From the NCBI GenBank assembly GCA_002704825.1, contig PAIY01000001.1:21086-85085 (forward strand): a stretch of DNA of 64,000 nt. The letters run 5' to 3'. The DNA comes from Phycisphaeraceae bacterium. GTDB lineage: Bacteria > Planctomycetota > Phycisphaerae > Phycisphaerales > Phycisphaeraceae. Below are positions 36,501-46,164 of the stretch, piece after piece. The notes beneath the pieces were generated by a model. The model was not told where the DNA came from, did no database searches, and saw nothing but the letters and a program-made list of their open reading frames with translations. Numbering within the stretch: position 1 is the stretch's first letter; every line of letters starts with the position of its first letter. Made by a program: the position numbers and the translations under genes.

Positions 36501-39272
36501 ATGGCAAACCCCCGCGAAACCGCAAAACAGACGCTTAGCACGCCGTTGGGCGACAAGACCATCTACAACCTGAGCACCCTCGGTGACCAGGTCAACAAGC
36601 TGCCTTACTCGATCAAGGTGCTGCTCGAAGCGGTTCTCCGCAATGTCGACGAATATGTTTACACCTCCGATCACGTCAACGCCTTGGCCAACTATGACGC
36701 CAAGAACGTCGGCGAAGTGGAAATCCCCTTCATGCCCGGTCGCGTGGTGTTGCAGGACTTCACCGGCGTGCCTGCCGTCGTGGACCTGGCTGCCATGCGT
36801 GCGGGGATCGTCCGCATGACCGGCAACGAAGCCGATGCCGCAAAGGTCAACCCGCTGGTGCCCTGCGATCTGGTCATTGACCACTCCGTGCAGGTCGACG
36901 CCTTTGGCAGTGACGTTGCTCTGACCATCAACTCCGAGAAGGAATTTGAGCGTAACAACGAACGCTACGAATTCCTCAAGTGGGGTCAGCAGGCATTCAA
37001 AAACTTCCGCGTGGTTCCCCCTGCCACCGGCATCGTTCACCAGATCAACCTCGAATACCTTGCCAAAGGTGTTTGGGACAACGGTGACACGCTGTATCCC
37101 GACTCACTCGTTGGCACCGACAGTCACACCACCATGATCAACGGCCTGGGCGTCGTCGGTTGGGGTGTGGGCGGTATCGAAGCCGAAGCCATCATGCTCG
37201 GCCAACCCATTTTCATGCTCATCCCCGAAGTGGTTGGCATCAAGCTCACCGGCAAACTCACCGAAGGCGTCACCGCTACCGACCTGGTCCTTCGCATCAC
37301 CCAGATGCTCCGAGCCCACGGCGTGGTCGGCAAGTTCTGCGAGTTCCACGGCCCCGGTCTTGCGAACATGACTTTGGCTAACCGTGCAACCATCGCCAAC
37401 ATGGCCCCGGAATATGGTGCGACGCTGGGCTTCTTCCCCATCGATGATCAGACCCTCGACTACATGAAACTCACCGGCCGCGATGAAAAACTCATTGCCA
37501 CCGTCGAGCAGTACTGCAAGGCCAACGGCTTCTGGCGTGATGACAATAACCAGGCGGTCTACACCGACGAACTGGAACTGGACATGTCCACCGTTGTTCC
37601 CGCGCTCTCAGGCCCCAAGCGTCCGCAGGACCGCATCGACCTCACCGACATGCAGCCCAAGTGGAAGGAAACGCTGGCAAGCTTCGGTCGCTCCACCGGC
37701 GCCAACGCCGCAGCTAGCATGGACTCCGAAGGAGGCACCGCCGTCCTCGAAGCCGAGCCGCAAACCGGTGTGGAAGTCGAATACGACGGCCAGACTTTCA
37801 CCCTCAAGGACGGCGACGTCTGCATCGCAGCCATCACCTCCTGCACCAACACCTCCAACCCCGACGTGATGATCGCTGCCGGTCTTGTTGCCAAGAAAGC
37901 CAACGCCCTTGGCCTCACCCGTAAGCCGTGGGTCAAGACCTCCATGGCACCGGGTTCCAAGGTCGTCACCGACTACTACGAAAAGGCACAGCTTTGGGAC
38001 GATCTCAATGCACTGGGCTTTAACCTCGTCGGCTACGGATGCACCACCTGCATCGGTAACTCCGGCCCGCTGCCCGAACCGATCTCCAAGGCGATTAACG
38101 AAAACAACCTCGTCGCCTGCTCGGTGCTTTCAGGTAACCGTAACTTCGAAGGCCGAATCGGCCCGGACATCAAGGCCAACTACCTTGCTTCCCCGCCGCT
38201 GGTCGTTGCCTACGCCATCGCAGGCACGGTCAATATCGACCTGAAAAATGATCCCCTTGCCACCGACAAGGATGGCAAGCCGGTCTACCTCAAGGACATC
38301 TGGCCCGCTCAATCCGAAGTCGACGAACTGGTCAAAACCTGCGTGACTCGTGAACAGTTTGAAACCCAGTATGCTGACACCTTCGCTGGTTCCAAGGAAT
38401 GGCAGGCGATTCAGTCTTCCACCGGTGCGTTGTACGAATGGAACGAGAAGTCCACTTACGTTCAGGAACCGCCGTTCTTCGTAGGTCTCACCCCTGACGT
38501 CAAACCGATCGCCCCGATCTCCGGTGCACGCTGCTTGGCCAAACTTGCTGACTCGGTCACCACCGACCACATCAGCCCCGCAGGTGCGATCAAGCGTCAC
38601 ACCCCTGCTGCCAAGTATCTGGATGACAACGGCGTGCCCGTGTCGATGTACAACTCCTTCGGCTCACGCCGTGGTAACGACCGCGTCATGACCCGTGGTA
38701 CCTTCGCCAACATCCGCGTCAAAAACCAACTCGCCCCCGGCACCGAAGGCGGTTACACCGTCGACTTCACCGGCAAAGAGCCCGTCAACCCCTACAACGA
38801 CCCGGCAGTTGGTCAGGATGCACCCGGTGGCAAGGTCAGCTTCATCTATGACGCCGTCCAAAACTACAAGGAAGCAGGCACTCCGCTGGTTGTCCTCGCT
38901 GGCATCGACTACGGCATGGGTTCCAGCCGCGACTGGGCTGCCAAAGGCACCTTCCTGCTGGGTGTCAAAGCCGTCATCGCCAAGAGCTATGAACGCATCC
39001 ACCGTTCCAACCTCGTGGGCATGGGCGTGCTTCCGTTGCAGTACAAGGACGGACAGGACGCTGACAGCCTCGGCCTCACCGGCACCGAGACGTTTGACAT
39101 CGCCATCGACGATGCGGTCAAGCCCCGCCAGGACATCAAAGTCATCGCCACCAAGGACGACGGCAGCAAAGTCGAGTTCACCACCCAATGTCGCATCGAC
39201 ACCCCCGTGGAAGTCGACTACTACCGCAACGGCGGCATCCTGCATACCGTGCTGCGGAACATGGCCAAGTAA
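36501..39272 (+). CDS. acnA: Aconitate hydratase A
   Basis: This 923-residue enzyme interconverts citrate and isocitrate in the TCA cycle. The iron-sulfur cluster ligands are visible in [12 protein letters not shown] and [11 protein letters not shown]. Other signatures are [53 protein letters not shown] and, in the swivelling C-terminal domain, [16 protein letters not shown]. Length and order fit the AcnA/IRP1 type. AGAGG precedes ATG 36501. Codon use is strongly biased compared with neighbours (many GCC, AAG, CTC), consistent with high expression. It ends at a strong terminator and appears monocistronic. Confidence 0.97.
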   Translation: MANPRETAKQTLSTPLGDKTIYNLSTLGDQVNKLPYSIKVLLEAVLRNVDEYVYTSDHVNALANYDAKNVGEVEIPFMPGRVVLQDFTGVPAVVDLAAMRAGIVRMTGNEADAAKVNPLVPCDLVIDHSVQVDAFGSDVALTINSEKEFERNNERYEFLKWGQQAFKNFRVVPPATGIVHQINLEYLAKGVWDNGDTLYPDSLVGTDSHTTMINGLGVVGWGVGGIEAEAIMLGQPIFMLIPEVVGIKLTGKLTEGVTATDLVLRITQMLRAHGVVGKFCEFHGPGLANMTLANRATIANMAPEYGATLGFFPIDDQTLDYMKLTGRDEKLIATVEQYCKANGFWRDDNNQAVYTDELELDMSTVVPALSGPKRPQDRIDLTDMQPKWKETLASFGRSTGANAAASMDSEGGTAVLEAEPQTGVEVEYDGQTFTLKDGDVCIAAITSCTNTSNPDVMIAAGLVAKKANALGLTRKPWVKTSMAPGSKVVTDYYEKAQLWDDLNALGFNLVGYGCTTCIGNSGPLPEPISKAINENNLVACSVLSGNRNFEGRIGPDIKANYLASPPLVVAYAIAGTVNIDLKNDPLATDKDGKPVYLKDIWPAQSEVDELVKTCVTREQFETQYADTFAGSKEWQAIQSSTGALYEWNEKSTYVQEPPFFVGLTPDVKPIAPISGARCLAKLADSVTTDHISPAGAIKRHTPAAKYLDDNGVPVSMYNSFGSRRGNDRVMTRGTFANIRVKNQLAPGTEGGYTVDFTGKEPVNPYNDPAVGQDAPGGKVSFIYDAVQNYKEAGTPLVVLAGIDYGMGSSRDWAAKGTFLLGVKAVIAKSYERIHRSNLVGMGVLPLQYKDGQDADSLGLTGTETFDIAIDDAVKPRQDIKVIATKDDGSKVEFTTQCRIDTPVEVDYYRNGGILHTVLRNMAK

Positions 39273-39320
39273 GACAATCACGCGACACATAATCAAGTCG
39301 CAGTGACAAGCAAAACAAAA

Positions 39321-39358
39321 ACGCTGATATGCACATCGTGTATGTCAGCGTTTTTTTT
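39321..39358 (+). terminator. Terminator of acnA
   Basis: A 14-bp stem (39321-39334 with 39338-39351, G-U pairs allowed) begins ACGCTGATATGCAC and is followed by eight T. Very strong intrinsic terminator about 50 bases after acnA. Confidence 0.92.
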
Positions 39359-39413
39359 GTGATATTTGAACACGACGTTAAGTCGTGTACGCAGAGATAC
39401 ACGACTTCGTCGC

Positions 39414-39530
39414 GTCAGCAGCACGCAGTGCTGCAGCTATTGTGTTACAAGATTGCACTCACGAAATCACAAACATAATAGCAGCGTCAAACTGTCTTCA
39501 CGATAGCTGCGATACTGCGTGTCGCTGATG
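39414..39530. repeat. Left REP pair
   Basis: REP type 1 (39414-39443) begins GTCAGCAGCACGCAGTGCTG and folds as GCAGCAC-GCA-GTGCTGC. REP type 2 (39503-39530) is in inverted orientation and overlaps the 3' end of the transposase gene. The types differ by compensating changes in the stem while the tail GCAGCTATTG is shared. Confidence 0.85.
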
Positions 39531-40017
39531 CCTTGTTCAAAGTGTGTGCTCGATTTTCAAACCATTTCTCACCTTGATGCTTCGGAATGTACTCCGACAT
39601 CAGATAATCGAAATGCTTTCGATCCTTCACACGTTTGCGACTGCCTGCACGTGCGAACCGTTGTTGCTTGTGTACACCATTGAGTTGATAGGCTAATGCA
39701 CGTTTGAGTCGTTGTCGCAGTGCATCCCATGTACGTTCATCTGCCCAACTCACCAGAATGTGCAGATGTGTTGCGTCAGTTCCTATTCCATGTACTCGCA
39801 GCTCAAGTATTTTTGCTGCTTGAAGTGTCGCGTGAATCATGCAACTTTGAGCATTGCGATCAAACCTTACGTCACGTTGTTTCATCTGTTGTTTGTAGGT
39901 GTCTGCAAGATTGATATTGCGTGCTTGAATGCCTTGCTGATCGCGCCTTACAAAACCACGTTGACGATCAGGCAACCATGTGCCATAAGCGTGAAATGTG
40001 AAGAAGTAACATGGCAT
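39487..40017 (-). CDS. REP-associated tyrosine transposase (RAYT, Y1_Tnp family)
   Basis: A 176-residue single-strand-DNA transposase relative. The opening FFTFHAYGTWLPDRQRGFV is typical of RAYTs. THLHILVSW gives the HUH metal-binding histidines, and HFDYLMSEYIPKHQG carries the candidate catalytic tyrosine. RAYTs of this type are usually single-copy and mobilise or maintain REP sequences. ATG 40015-40017 is preferred to an upstream GTG. The last codons (SATRSIAAIVKTV) are encoded by the REP itself. Length is slightly short of the family but all core parts are present, so it is probably active. Confidence 0.88.
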   Translation of the reverse strand: MPCYFFTFHAYGTWLPDRQRGFVRRDQQGIQARNINLADTYKQQMKQRDVRFDRNAQSCMIHATLQAAKILELRVHGIGTDATHLHILVSWADERTWDALRQRLKRALAYQLNGVHKQQRFARAGSRKRVKDRKHFDYLMSEYIPKHQGEKWFENRAHTLNKASATRSIAAIVKTV

Positions 40018-40032
40018 ACTCACAGATTAAGA

Positions 40033-40109
40033 CATCAGCGACACGCAGTATCGCAGCTATTGAGACTACGCAAAGATAAACAATAGCTGCAGCACTGCGT
40101 GCTGCTGAC
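40033..40109. repeat. Right REP pair
   Basis: REP type 2 at 40033-40060 begins CATCAGCGACACGCAGTATC; REP type 1 at 40080-40109 is in opposite orientation, 19 bases away. Together they mirror the left pair exactly. The transposase start codon is only 16 bases from the type 2 copy, so the promoter overlaps the repeats. Confidence 0.85.
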
Positions 40110-40150
40110 ACTGCGAGGCAGTTTATTGCGTCATCAAATCGCTCTCATAC

Positions 40151-41764
40151 TCACACCGACCCCGGATCGCGATCCAGTGACTGTTCGAGTGTGAGATTGT
40201 CATCCGTTGTCTTGCTCGTGTAGTGCAACACCATCATGATCGCTGCTGCTGCAAGGTACACCCAGGCGAACTCGGAGGCGACCATGTAACGCATCTTGCC
40301 ATCGCCGTCGAACATCGGCGCAAAGACGTTTGCGACATTGCCATCCACCCATTCAAAAGCATGGATCACGCCTGTTGCAGAAAGCACTGCAGCAGCAACG
40401 GTCCATGCAGCAGCCTTGTTGAGTTTGCGGTCGATGATGAATGCGAGAATCGTTGCATAAAGCAGACTCGTCACCAAGAAACCCTGACTCAGCGAGATAA
40501 TGCCTTCCAGATAGACGCCCGACTGCTTGAGTGGTTCCATGGCTTGGGTGAGGGTTTTGCCCCCGAGCATCAAACACGGTTTAACCAGAATGTCCAACGC
40601 CCATGCAGCAAAGGCGGGGATCAAACCAAACGCGACAGCCATGGTGTGTGCTTTGGGAACCGCAGCAAAAGCCTGTGCGGTGATGATGATCCCGATCCAC
40701 AGCAGAATCCCGAGCATCACTTCGACCGGGACCCACTGCTGGATAAACGTCATCGCGCCGGTGAAGCAGACGATGGCGATGGCAATACCATTGAGCACGC
40801 TGTAGCCAGCACGAGCGCCCATGGCTTTCCAGCCGGGGTGTCCGATGTAGATGGTGGTCGGGAAGGTTGAACCAAACAGGGATGCGATGATCGACCCGAT
40901 GCCGTTGACCAGTAAGCTGGAGCGTGTGGGGAATTGGTCACCTGCTGCTTCCGCTGACTCAAGATTCTGTAACGAACCGATGATGTTAAAAAGTCCCATT
41001 GGGAAGATGATGGACATGTACTGCCAACCTGCGGGATTGGAGAGGAATCCCAGTAGCGTTGTGGCCGTCTGCCTGGGGGGATAAAAGCCGATATCACCTG
41101 CAGCCTGGGCAGGTGTCCAATCCGTGAGATTCATGGCTTTGAGTCCCCAGGCGATCAGGACACCAACCACAATCGCAACAAGACCGGCAGGCAAACCAAT
41201 CGGCAATTTCATTCGTGATGCATAGGCAATGAGAATGATCAACATCGGCAGCAGCGCGATCTCCGGCGATGCGTAAAGCTGGAAGATGAAGTTCATGCTG
41301 ATGAAGGTAATCGCGACACCGGCCAAGGCAGAAAGCAGACCCGCACGCGGTGTGTGTTTGCGAAGCCAATCCCCGATGAAGGCGCCGCCGGTTTCCATGA
41401 GCCCACTGAAAAAGCAGGCAAAGAGTCCGACTTTCCAGGTCAGGTCTGCGTCATTGGTTTGATGATAGACGGGGACCATGACCAGGAAGATGTAGGCGAT
41501 CATGCTTGGCGTGTTAATGCCATAGGGCAGCGCGGTGATGTCATTGCGGCCGGTCTTTTTCATCAGTGACCAGGCTTGATAGGCGTAGAACAAATTGCCA
41601 ATCAAAATGGAAATCGCTGCCCCGGGAAGGATGTAGCCGTTAACGAGTTCTGCTGGGAGTTTGCAGACATAGATGCACAAGGTTTGGATGAGCATCAGTT
41701 GAAGCATGTTGTCAATGAACAGACCAAAGAAGCCGTCAATATCACCACGAACGAAGTATTTCAC
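40151..41764 (-). CDS. NCS2-like membrane permease
   Basis: A 537-residue membrane protein with about 12 hydrophobic segments. The start resembles AzgA/NCS2 nucleobase permeases: FFGLFIDNMLQLMLIQTLC, then DITALPYGINTPSMIAYIFL, similar to the ALPFGINTP region of that group, and TRSSLLVNGIGSIIASLFGS with TTIYIGHPGWKAMGARAGYS. These features suggest uptake of a purine, pyrimidine or related solute by proton symport. Substrate is unknown. The start is GTG 41762-41764 with AAGG upstream. It is a single gene, convergent with the REP unit's left neighbour only through repeats. Confidence 0.82.
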   Translation of the reverse strand: MKYFVRGDIDGFFGLFIDNMLQLMLIQTLCIYVCKLPAELVNGYILPGAAISILIGNLFYAYQAWSLMKKTGRNDITALPYGINTPSMIAYIFLVMVPVYHQTNDADLTWKVGLFACFFSGLMETGGAFIGDWLRKHTPRAGLLSALAGVAITFISMNFIFQLYASPEIALLPMLIILIAYASRMKLPIGLPAGLVAIVVGVLIAWGLKAMNLTDWTPAQAAGDIGFYPPRQTATTLLGFLSNPAGWQYMSIIFPMGLFNIIGSLQNLESAEAAGDQFPTRSSLLVNGIGSIIASLFGSTFPTTIYIGHPGWKAMGARAGYSVLNGIAIAIVCFTGAMTFIQQWVPVEVMLGILLWIGIIITAQAFAAVPKAHTMAVAFGLIPAFAAWALDILVKPCLMLGGKTLTQAMEPLKQSGVYLEGIISLSQGFLVTSLLYATILAFIIDRKLNKAAAWTVAAAVLSATGVIHAFEWVDGNVANVFAPMFDGDGKMRYMVASEFAWVYLAAAAIMMVLHYTSKTTDDNLTLEQSLDRDPGSV

Positions 41765-41840
41765 GTTTTTGAACCTTGCGATTTGAACCTGCGGGCGTGT
41801 CGAAAAATGGATGAGGTGTATGGTAGCAGGTTCGTATTGT

Positions 41841-41864
41841 CGCGCTAAACCGCAAGCGGTTTGA
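41841..41864. repeat. REP-like palindrome, copy 2 of 3
   Basis: Same 24 bases as at 10676-10699: CGCGCTAAACCGCAAGCGGT then TTGA. It touches the stop codon of the phosphatase gene (41865) and may serve as its transcription end. Confidence 0.8.
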
Positions 41865-42623
41865 TCAAAGCAAATGCGAGAGGATCAATTGTCGGGGGGC
41901 ATCGACGGTGAAGTGATCGAGCAGTTGGTTGCCATACTCGGTCAAGACAATTTTCATGCCATCGAACCGGCTGGGGATGCTCTGGGGTTTGTGCATGTCC
42001 ATGGCCATGAGTTTGTATTTCTGGTTCTCAATGTAGCGTCGGGAAAGTTGATCGGGTTCGTAGCCTTCCTCGCCGGTGATCGGCAGGAAATTGCCTTGCA
42101 ACCAGACCCCCATATCAAGGAGTTGGTCGAGGCCGTCGGGCTGATCCCAGCAGCATCGCATACGTTCGGGATGTGCCAGGATCGGCTGATAGCCCTGATC
42201 AAGGAACCACTGGATGACGGTGGGAAACCAGTCGGGCCAGATATCCGCCCAGTGATCCATGAGGACACAGTTGGAACCGGCAAGCGTGGGGACGCCGTGT
42301 TCGGTTAACCAATCTGGCATGTTCTCCTGGAGATTGATTTCCCCGCCGGGCCAGAGGGTGTATTCAATATTGCGGTTGACCAATTCAATTCGCAGGTTTT
42401 CGACCCAGCGGATGATGTTCTCACGCGTGTTGTCGGGGAACATATTCGGGATGATGTGTGGTGTGCAGATCGAGCCAGTATAGCCTGCTTCCTTGAGTTG
42501 ACGGATGCAGTCGATGCATTGGTTGACGTCTTCACAACCGTCATCAATACGTGGAAGTAAATGGCTGTGTATATCAATGCGACCCAGTTGCGGAACCGGT
42601 GGTAGATACAGTGGCGTACTCAT
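41865..42623 (-). CDS. PHP-type tyrosine-protein phosphatase (CapC/YwqE-like)
   Basis: A 252-residue metal-dependent phosphoesterase of the PHP fold. DIHSHLLPRIDDG at the N terminus, CTPHIIPNM, GGEINL, PILAHPERMRCCW and MDMHKP supply the metal ligands in the family order. YwqE and CapC/Wzb-like members dephosphorylate bacterial tyrosine kinases that control polysaccharide export. The closing segment lacks the usual NP.... GG end and may be shortened. No kinase or polysaccharide operon adjoins it, so the partner is elsewhere. The start ATG 42621-42623 gives the expected length. Confidence 0.85.
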   Translation of the reverse strand: MSTPLYLPPVPQLGRIDIHSHLLPRIDDGCEDVNQCIDCIRQLKEAGYTGSICTPHIIPNMFPDNTRENIIRWVENLRIELVNRNIEYTLWPGGEINLQENMPDWLTEHGVPTLAGSNCVLMDHWADIWPDWFPTVIQWFLDQGYQPILAHPERMRCCWDQPDGLDQLLDMGVWLQGNFLPITGEEGYEPDQLSRRYIENQKYKLMAMDMHKPQSIPSRFDGMKIVLTEYGNQLLDHFTVDAPRQLILSHLL

Positions 42624-42672
42624 GGTGAGATTGTATCAGGTGTGCGTGGATTGGTGTGTTGTGGCGATCCAT

Positions 42673-42695
42673 CGCGCTAAACCGCAAGCGGTTGA
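42673..42695. repeat. REP-like palindrome, copy 3 of 3
   Basis: CGCGCTAAACCGCAAGCGGT then TGA, one T shorter than the other two copies. It lies 50 bases upstream of the phosphatase start, within 830 bases of copy 2, so the phosphatase gene is flanked by two direct copies. Confidence 0.8.
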
Positions 42696-42772
42696 CTGTC
42701 CGAAGGCGATTGAGGGGGAACTTCTGGTGTGTCTTGTGGGGAGAACTCCGGGGGCGGGGGCGCATAAAAAAA

Positions 42773-42804
42773 GGACTCGATCTTGCCGAAGCGAGATCGA
42801 GCCC
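42773..42804 (-). terminator. Terminator of the outer-membrane protein gene
   Basis: An 11-bp stem (42773-42783 with 42794-42804, one G-U pair) with core CTCGATCT/AGATCGAG is followed on the minus strand by seven T. It lies about 50 bases after the stop. Confidence 0.9.
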
Positions 42805-42855
42805 TGAGGTTGGCACGAGCTATATAGTCTTTATCGCGTCAGTGAGCACAAAGGC

Positions 42856-43752
42856 TCAATAGCTCATGCTGATACCAAAAGTACCGATGACTTCAAAGTC
42901 GTCGCCGGAGCCAACGCCCCAAGTGCCTTGGTTACCACTGATGGTTTCAGTGGAGTCACCGAGCAACAGGAAGTGCACGCCAGCGGCGGCTTCCCAGCTG
43001 CCGAACTGAGCGGGAACGAAGCTCAGGGGCATGGAGAAGTCAAGACCGATGTCCAGATAGCCGAAGGTATCATCTTCGAGCACACCAGGCGTTGCATCGG
43101 AAAATGCTTCATAGTAATCCCAACCCAAGCCGACCGTCACGGGGATGGTCAGGGTGATGGGGCTGGAAGCGGATTCGACAACGGTGAATGAAGGAGCGAC
43201 GCCCAGTTCAAGGTAGGTACCCTTGCTGCCTGAGCCGTGCAGGCCACCCATGTCCGAACCACCGCTGGTTTCGATACCAACGAGGACGTAAGGCTGAAGG
43301 CCATCAAAGCCATCACCCCAGAGACCGGAGTCGTCATAGGCAACACCGATGTTGATTTCCTGAGTGAATTCGCCGCCACCAGAGGGACCGTAGAGCCAGA
43401 TGTAGCTCAGGTCGACGCTGAGGCATTCGCTCAGGGAGTAGCTGGCACCGACAAAGAAGTCGGATTCGTACCAGTCGCTACCAGCCAGGTTGTCCTGAAT
43501 GGAGTTCCAGGTGCCCAGGTAGACGCTAAGCGCGTCGGTGAGCTGGAAGGTAGCATCAGCGTAGGGCTGCATAATCAGACCCTGATTTTCCTGAATGATA
43601 CCACGATAGAAATAGGCGGTGGTGAAGTCCACGCCGAGAGTAAAGGAAACTGCACCGGTATTGGGACCGGCGGGAGCAGCTTCTTCTTGAGCCATCGCAG
43701 GGCTGACCAGCGCTGCGAGGATAGCACACATACACATGATTCGTGCCGTCAT
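42856..43752 (-). CDS. Outer-membrane beta-barrel protein, TorF-like
   Basis: A 298-residue exported protein. The signal peptide ends MCAILAALVSPAMAQ. The mature chain is made of alternating amphipathic strands with aromatic girdle residues and ends in GTFGISMSY, a terminal Tyr as expected for barrel insertion. The stretch TLGVDFTTAYFYRGIIQENQ resembles the TorF/Gcw_chp family of putative porins (SYRGISQ). AAGGAG stands ahead of ATG 43750-43752; a longer TTG start is unlikely. A strong ribosome site, strong terminator and long leader suggest high expression. Solute specificity is unknown. Confidence 0.8.
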   Translation of the reverse strand: MTARIMCMCAILAALVSPAMAQEEAAPAGPNTGAVSFTLGVDFTTAYFYRGIIQENQGLIMQPYADATFQLTDALSVYLGTWNSIQDNLAGSDWYESDFFVGASYSLSECLSVDLSYIWLYGPSGGGEFTQEINIGVAYDDSGLWGDGFDGLQPYVLVGIETSGGSDMGGLHGSGSKGTYLELGVAPSFTVVESASSPITLTIPVTVGLGWDYYEAFSDATPGVLEDDTFGYLDIGLDFSMPLSFVPAQFGSWEAAAGVHFLLLGDSTETISGNQGTWGVGSGDDFEVIGTFGISMSY

Positions 43753-44351
43753 AATCTTTTTCTCCTTGACCAAATGTTAATTTCCTACCAACCGTTTGAC
43801 GCGATAGTTGTGACAACTTTGGTCACAATGCAAAGAGCATGCCACATGCATACCCGTAATGACCGATTGCACAACGACCCCTAACATTTAGGGATTTGCA
43901 CACTGTTTTAACCAAATCATCGTAAAATGCAAACAAAATTCTGACCAAAAATCGGTCTTTGAGGTGCCTAAGACTTGGGCAGGGGGTTGGACATGCTACA
44001 AAAATGCGCATTTTGTCGGTTACAACAAAAATGTCACCTGTGCCGACGCCCGATAAAATTTGTAAATCACCGCAAAATAACGGATTGAACAATGATCAGC
44101 ACATGATGCCTGTTCCTGATCCATCACACAACAAAAAATAACCGATCAGACGCGTTGCCTGATTGCCTGTTCGAAAAAAATTTCTGTTTTTTGAGTTTTC
44201 CACGGGAAAATGGCTTTGAACACGCCTGCTTTTTCGTATCAAGAACCATGTGATCCAGGCTCATCGGTGAGGGCCCAGGTACGTTATGGGTACTTGCTGG
44301 GGATGTTTCCATGAATATTTCCCAGGGCTGTCAGGGACTTCCGGGGACGGT
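43753..44351. other. Gene-free region between two minus-strand genes
   Basis: About 600 bases with no convincing gene. The part near 43870-43960 is A+T-rich and probably carries the promoter of the outer-membrane protein. A possible terminator region for the NTPase gene near 44200-44340 contains only weak hairpins. Short frames here have no ribosome sites. Confidence 0.5.
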
Positions 44352-45917
44352 TCAGGCGGGTGACAAACCGCGGTAGAGTTCCTGTACGCGACGGGCCTGA
44401 TCTCGGCGAACCGTCTCAAGCGTGATTCGGGCAATCAGCGGTTTGCCTTCGTCTTCGGGGATCATGCGACAGTGTTCCTGGATCACCGAATACAGAAACT
44501 TGAACGCATCACGCGGCTGGTGCATTTGATCCAACGCATCGACCACCATTTCCCGCGAGACATCCGCTTCAAACAGGTCCGTCAGATAGATCGGATCCGA
44601 ACCTTCCTTTTGACAGGCACGCAGGCGAGAAGTGCACAGGTCAAAGAGCGTTGCACCCGACCAGGTCAGACGCTCAACGAGGTTCTGCTTATCCAGACGT
44701 GCTTCCTGGAAAAAGGCGGGCGACTCACGCACCAGCATATGTCGCAGCTCAATCGGCAGGAGCATCTTCACGCCAATGCCCGGCTGCTGCAGGAACTTGT
44801 TATCAAGCATCGGCCAAAGCACGCTGCGCATACGCTCGGCATTGGAGGCGATCACCGTCGGTTCATCCACGCGATCCACCAGCACCATCATGCCCGAGTA
44901 GCCCAGCGACGGGATGATCTCCATGAGATTGCCCGTCAACTCATAGCGTGAGTTCTTGGCGTCCTCAGCACCCTGCGCCGGCCAAGGCTGACCGGTCAAA
45001 TCCTTGGAGGCAATCTGCGGCAGCATCTCCTTGAACTGATCCACACTGCGTTCAACCGCAGGCGTTTCGTGATGAATCTTCTTAGCAAGACGATTGGTCT
45101 TGACCGTCTGAATCAGCCATGACACCAGGCCACCCAGACCCAATGCACCAATGACACCTGCACCGATGAGATATTGCATCGGGATCAATTCACCGCCAAA
45201 GACATTGCGGCTGAGCCATTCAAAACCCAATGCGCCACCGCCCAGGACGGTCATGATCAAGCTGCCATAGAGGCGCCAACCCAATGGGAACCACCGGCGA
45301 ATCCGTAGCGCTTTACGGAGTTTTTCAAAGCGTGACACCACATCACCGCTGCGCGGCTGGTCATACAGCATGGCCAACACCAACAGATCAACGCGCTTGC
45401 GTTTAGGCATTTTGCGTATCTTGTTCAGTGCATCGTGTGGCAACTGCGTTTGATCTTCACCCAACCCCGGCTCACCGAGTAGACAGTTAACCAACCGTGT
45501 CATCGCCAGCGAGAGAATCACGTCCTGATGTTCTTCGAGTCTGAATTGTTTGAGCAGTTCCTCGACATCCGCCCGAGCGCCTTTGCGGCTGTTTCGCTTG
45601 CGTATGAGCACACGGTCAAGCACCGGGTTCAAATCATCATAGGGGACGAGTAGCGCCTTACTCTCAGGGTTTTGATCGTTGTGTAACCGAACCTGCCTGC
45701 CGATGTGCAGACGGATGGCGGTCTTGCCCGAACCTTTCTCACCGAAGACCACCGCGGCACTGGGACGATGAATCTGCCCGAGGATTTTGGCAAAGTCAGG
45801 GTGATGCGGCATCGCGTCTTCAAGCAACTGCTCAAAGACCGGGTCGTGCCTTGCTTCCTCAGCCACAAACGGGTTGAGTGACAGGCCATGATGTGACAAG
45901 AGTTTGTCGATCTGCAT
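44352..45917 (-). CDS. Membrane-anchored P-loop NTPase
   Basis: A 521-residue protein. A STAND/KAP-like nucleotide-binding core is split by two membrane helices. Walker A is FGEKGSGKTAIR (G59, K65, T66). The hydrophobic pair lies at about 214-235 and 246-268. After a linker, SGMMVLVDRVDEP near 335-348 is Walker B with a following acidic residue. The rest is helical, with LFDLCTSRLRACQ and DALDQMHQPRDAFKFLY, like ATPases that end in a helical lid. The order (P-loop, membrane hairpin, Walker B) is that of KAP NTPases. AAGGGG precedes ATG 45915-45917. Function unknown; the gene stands alone. Confidence 0.7.
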   Translation of the reverse strand: MQIDKLLSHHGLSLNPFVAEEARHDPVFEQLLEDAMPHHPDFAKILGQIHRPSAAVVFGEKGSGKTAIRLHIGRQVRLHNDQNPESKALLVPYDDLNPVLDRVLIRKRNSRKGARADVEELLKQFRLEEHQDVILSLAMTRLVNCLLGEPGLGEDQTQLPHDALNKIRKMPKRKRVDLLVLAMLYDQPRSGDVVSRFEKLRKALRIRRWFPLGWRLYGSLIMTVLGGGALGFEWLSRNVFGGELIPMQYLIGAGVIGALGLGGLVSWLIQTVKTNRLAKKIHHETPAVERSVDQFKEMLPQIASKDLTGQPWPAQGAEDAKNSRYELTGNLMEIIPSLGYSGMMVLVDRVDEPTVIASNAERMRSVLWPMLDNKFLQQPGIGVKMLLPIELRHMLVRESPAFFQEARLDKQNLVERLTWSGATLFDLCTSRLRACQKEGSDPIYLTDLFEADVSREMVVDALDQMHQPRDAFKFLYSVIQEHCRMIPEDEGKPLIARITLETVRRDQARRVQELYRGLSPA

Positions 45918-46019
45918 GGTGTAGCGCCCCTTGGCAAAGTACGGTCCGCCACCATCTTAACCGGAGCCACGCATTTTTGCGCCCTTAGAATCACCAGCCG
46001 TCCATTGCATGGCGTTTGT

Positions 46020-46093
46020 TTTCAAGCAATCCCGGCCAAGATGACCGGGCTATGTGCATATAGCCGAGCCATCTTGGCTCGGTTGCCTTGAAA
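46020..46093. repeat. 37-bp imperfect inverted repeat
   Basis: The left arm starts TTTCAAGCAATCCCGGCCAA and the right arm ends CATCTTGGCTCGGTTGCCTT then GAAA. The arms meet near 46056 with almost no loop. It looks like a mobile palindrome rather than a terminator, since no T-tract follows. Confidence 0.85.
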
Positions 46094-46164
46094 TGATGCA
46101 TTTGAGGCCAACTGCAAGAATCCACCTGTACCATTGAGTCGTCATCTGTTGCATTAACACGCAT

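Larger units (their letters stand above)
39414..40109 (-). mobile_element. REP-associated transposase unit (REPtron-like)
   Basis: A Y1-type transposase gene is bracketed by four REP sequences in nested inverted order. The outer pair, 39414-39443 and 40080-40109, is a perfect 30-bp inverted match. The inner pair, 39503-39530 and 40033-40060, is a perfect 28-bp inverted match. Outer and inner types belong to one family. The unit lies between the acnA terminator and the permease gene. Confidence 0.85.

Noticed and set aside
38664..39306. Long open frames on both other strands inside acnA (also 36495-37040)
   Set aside because: acnA has strong codon bias that leaves shadow frames open. The Ala/Val/Asp-rich translations do not resemble proteins.
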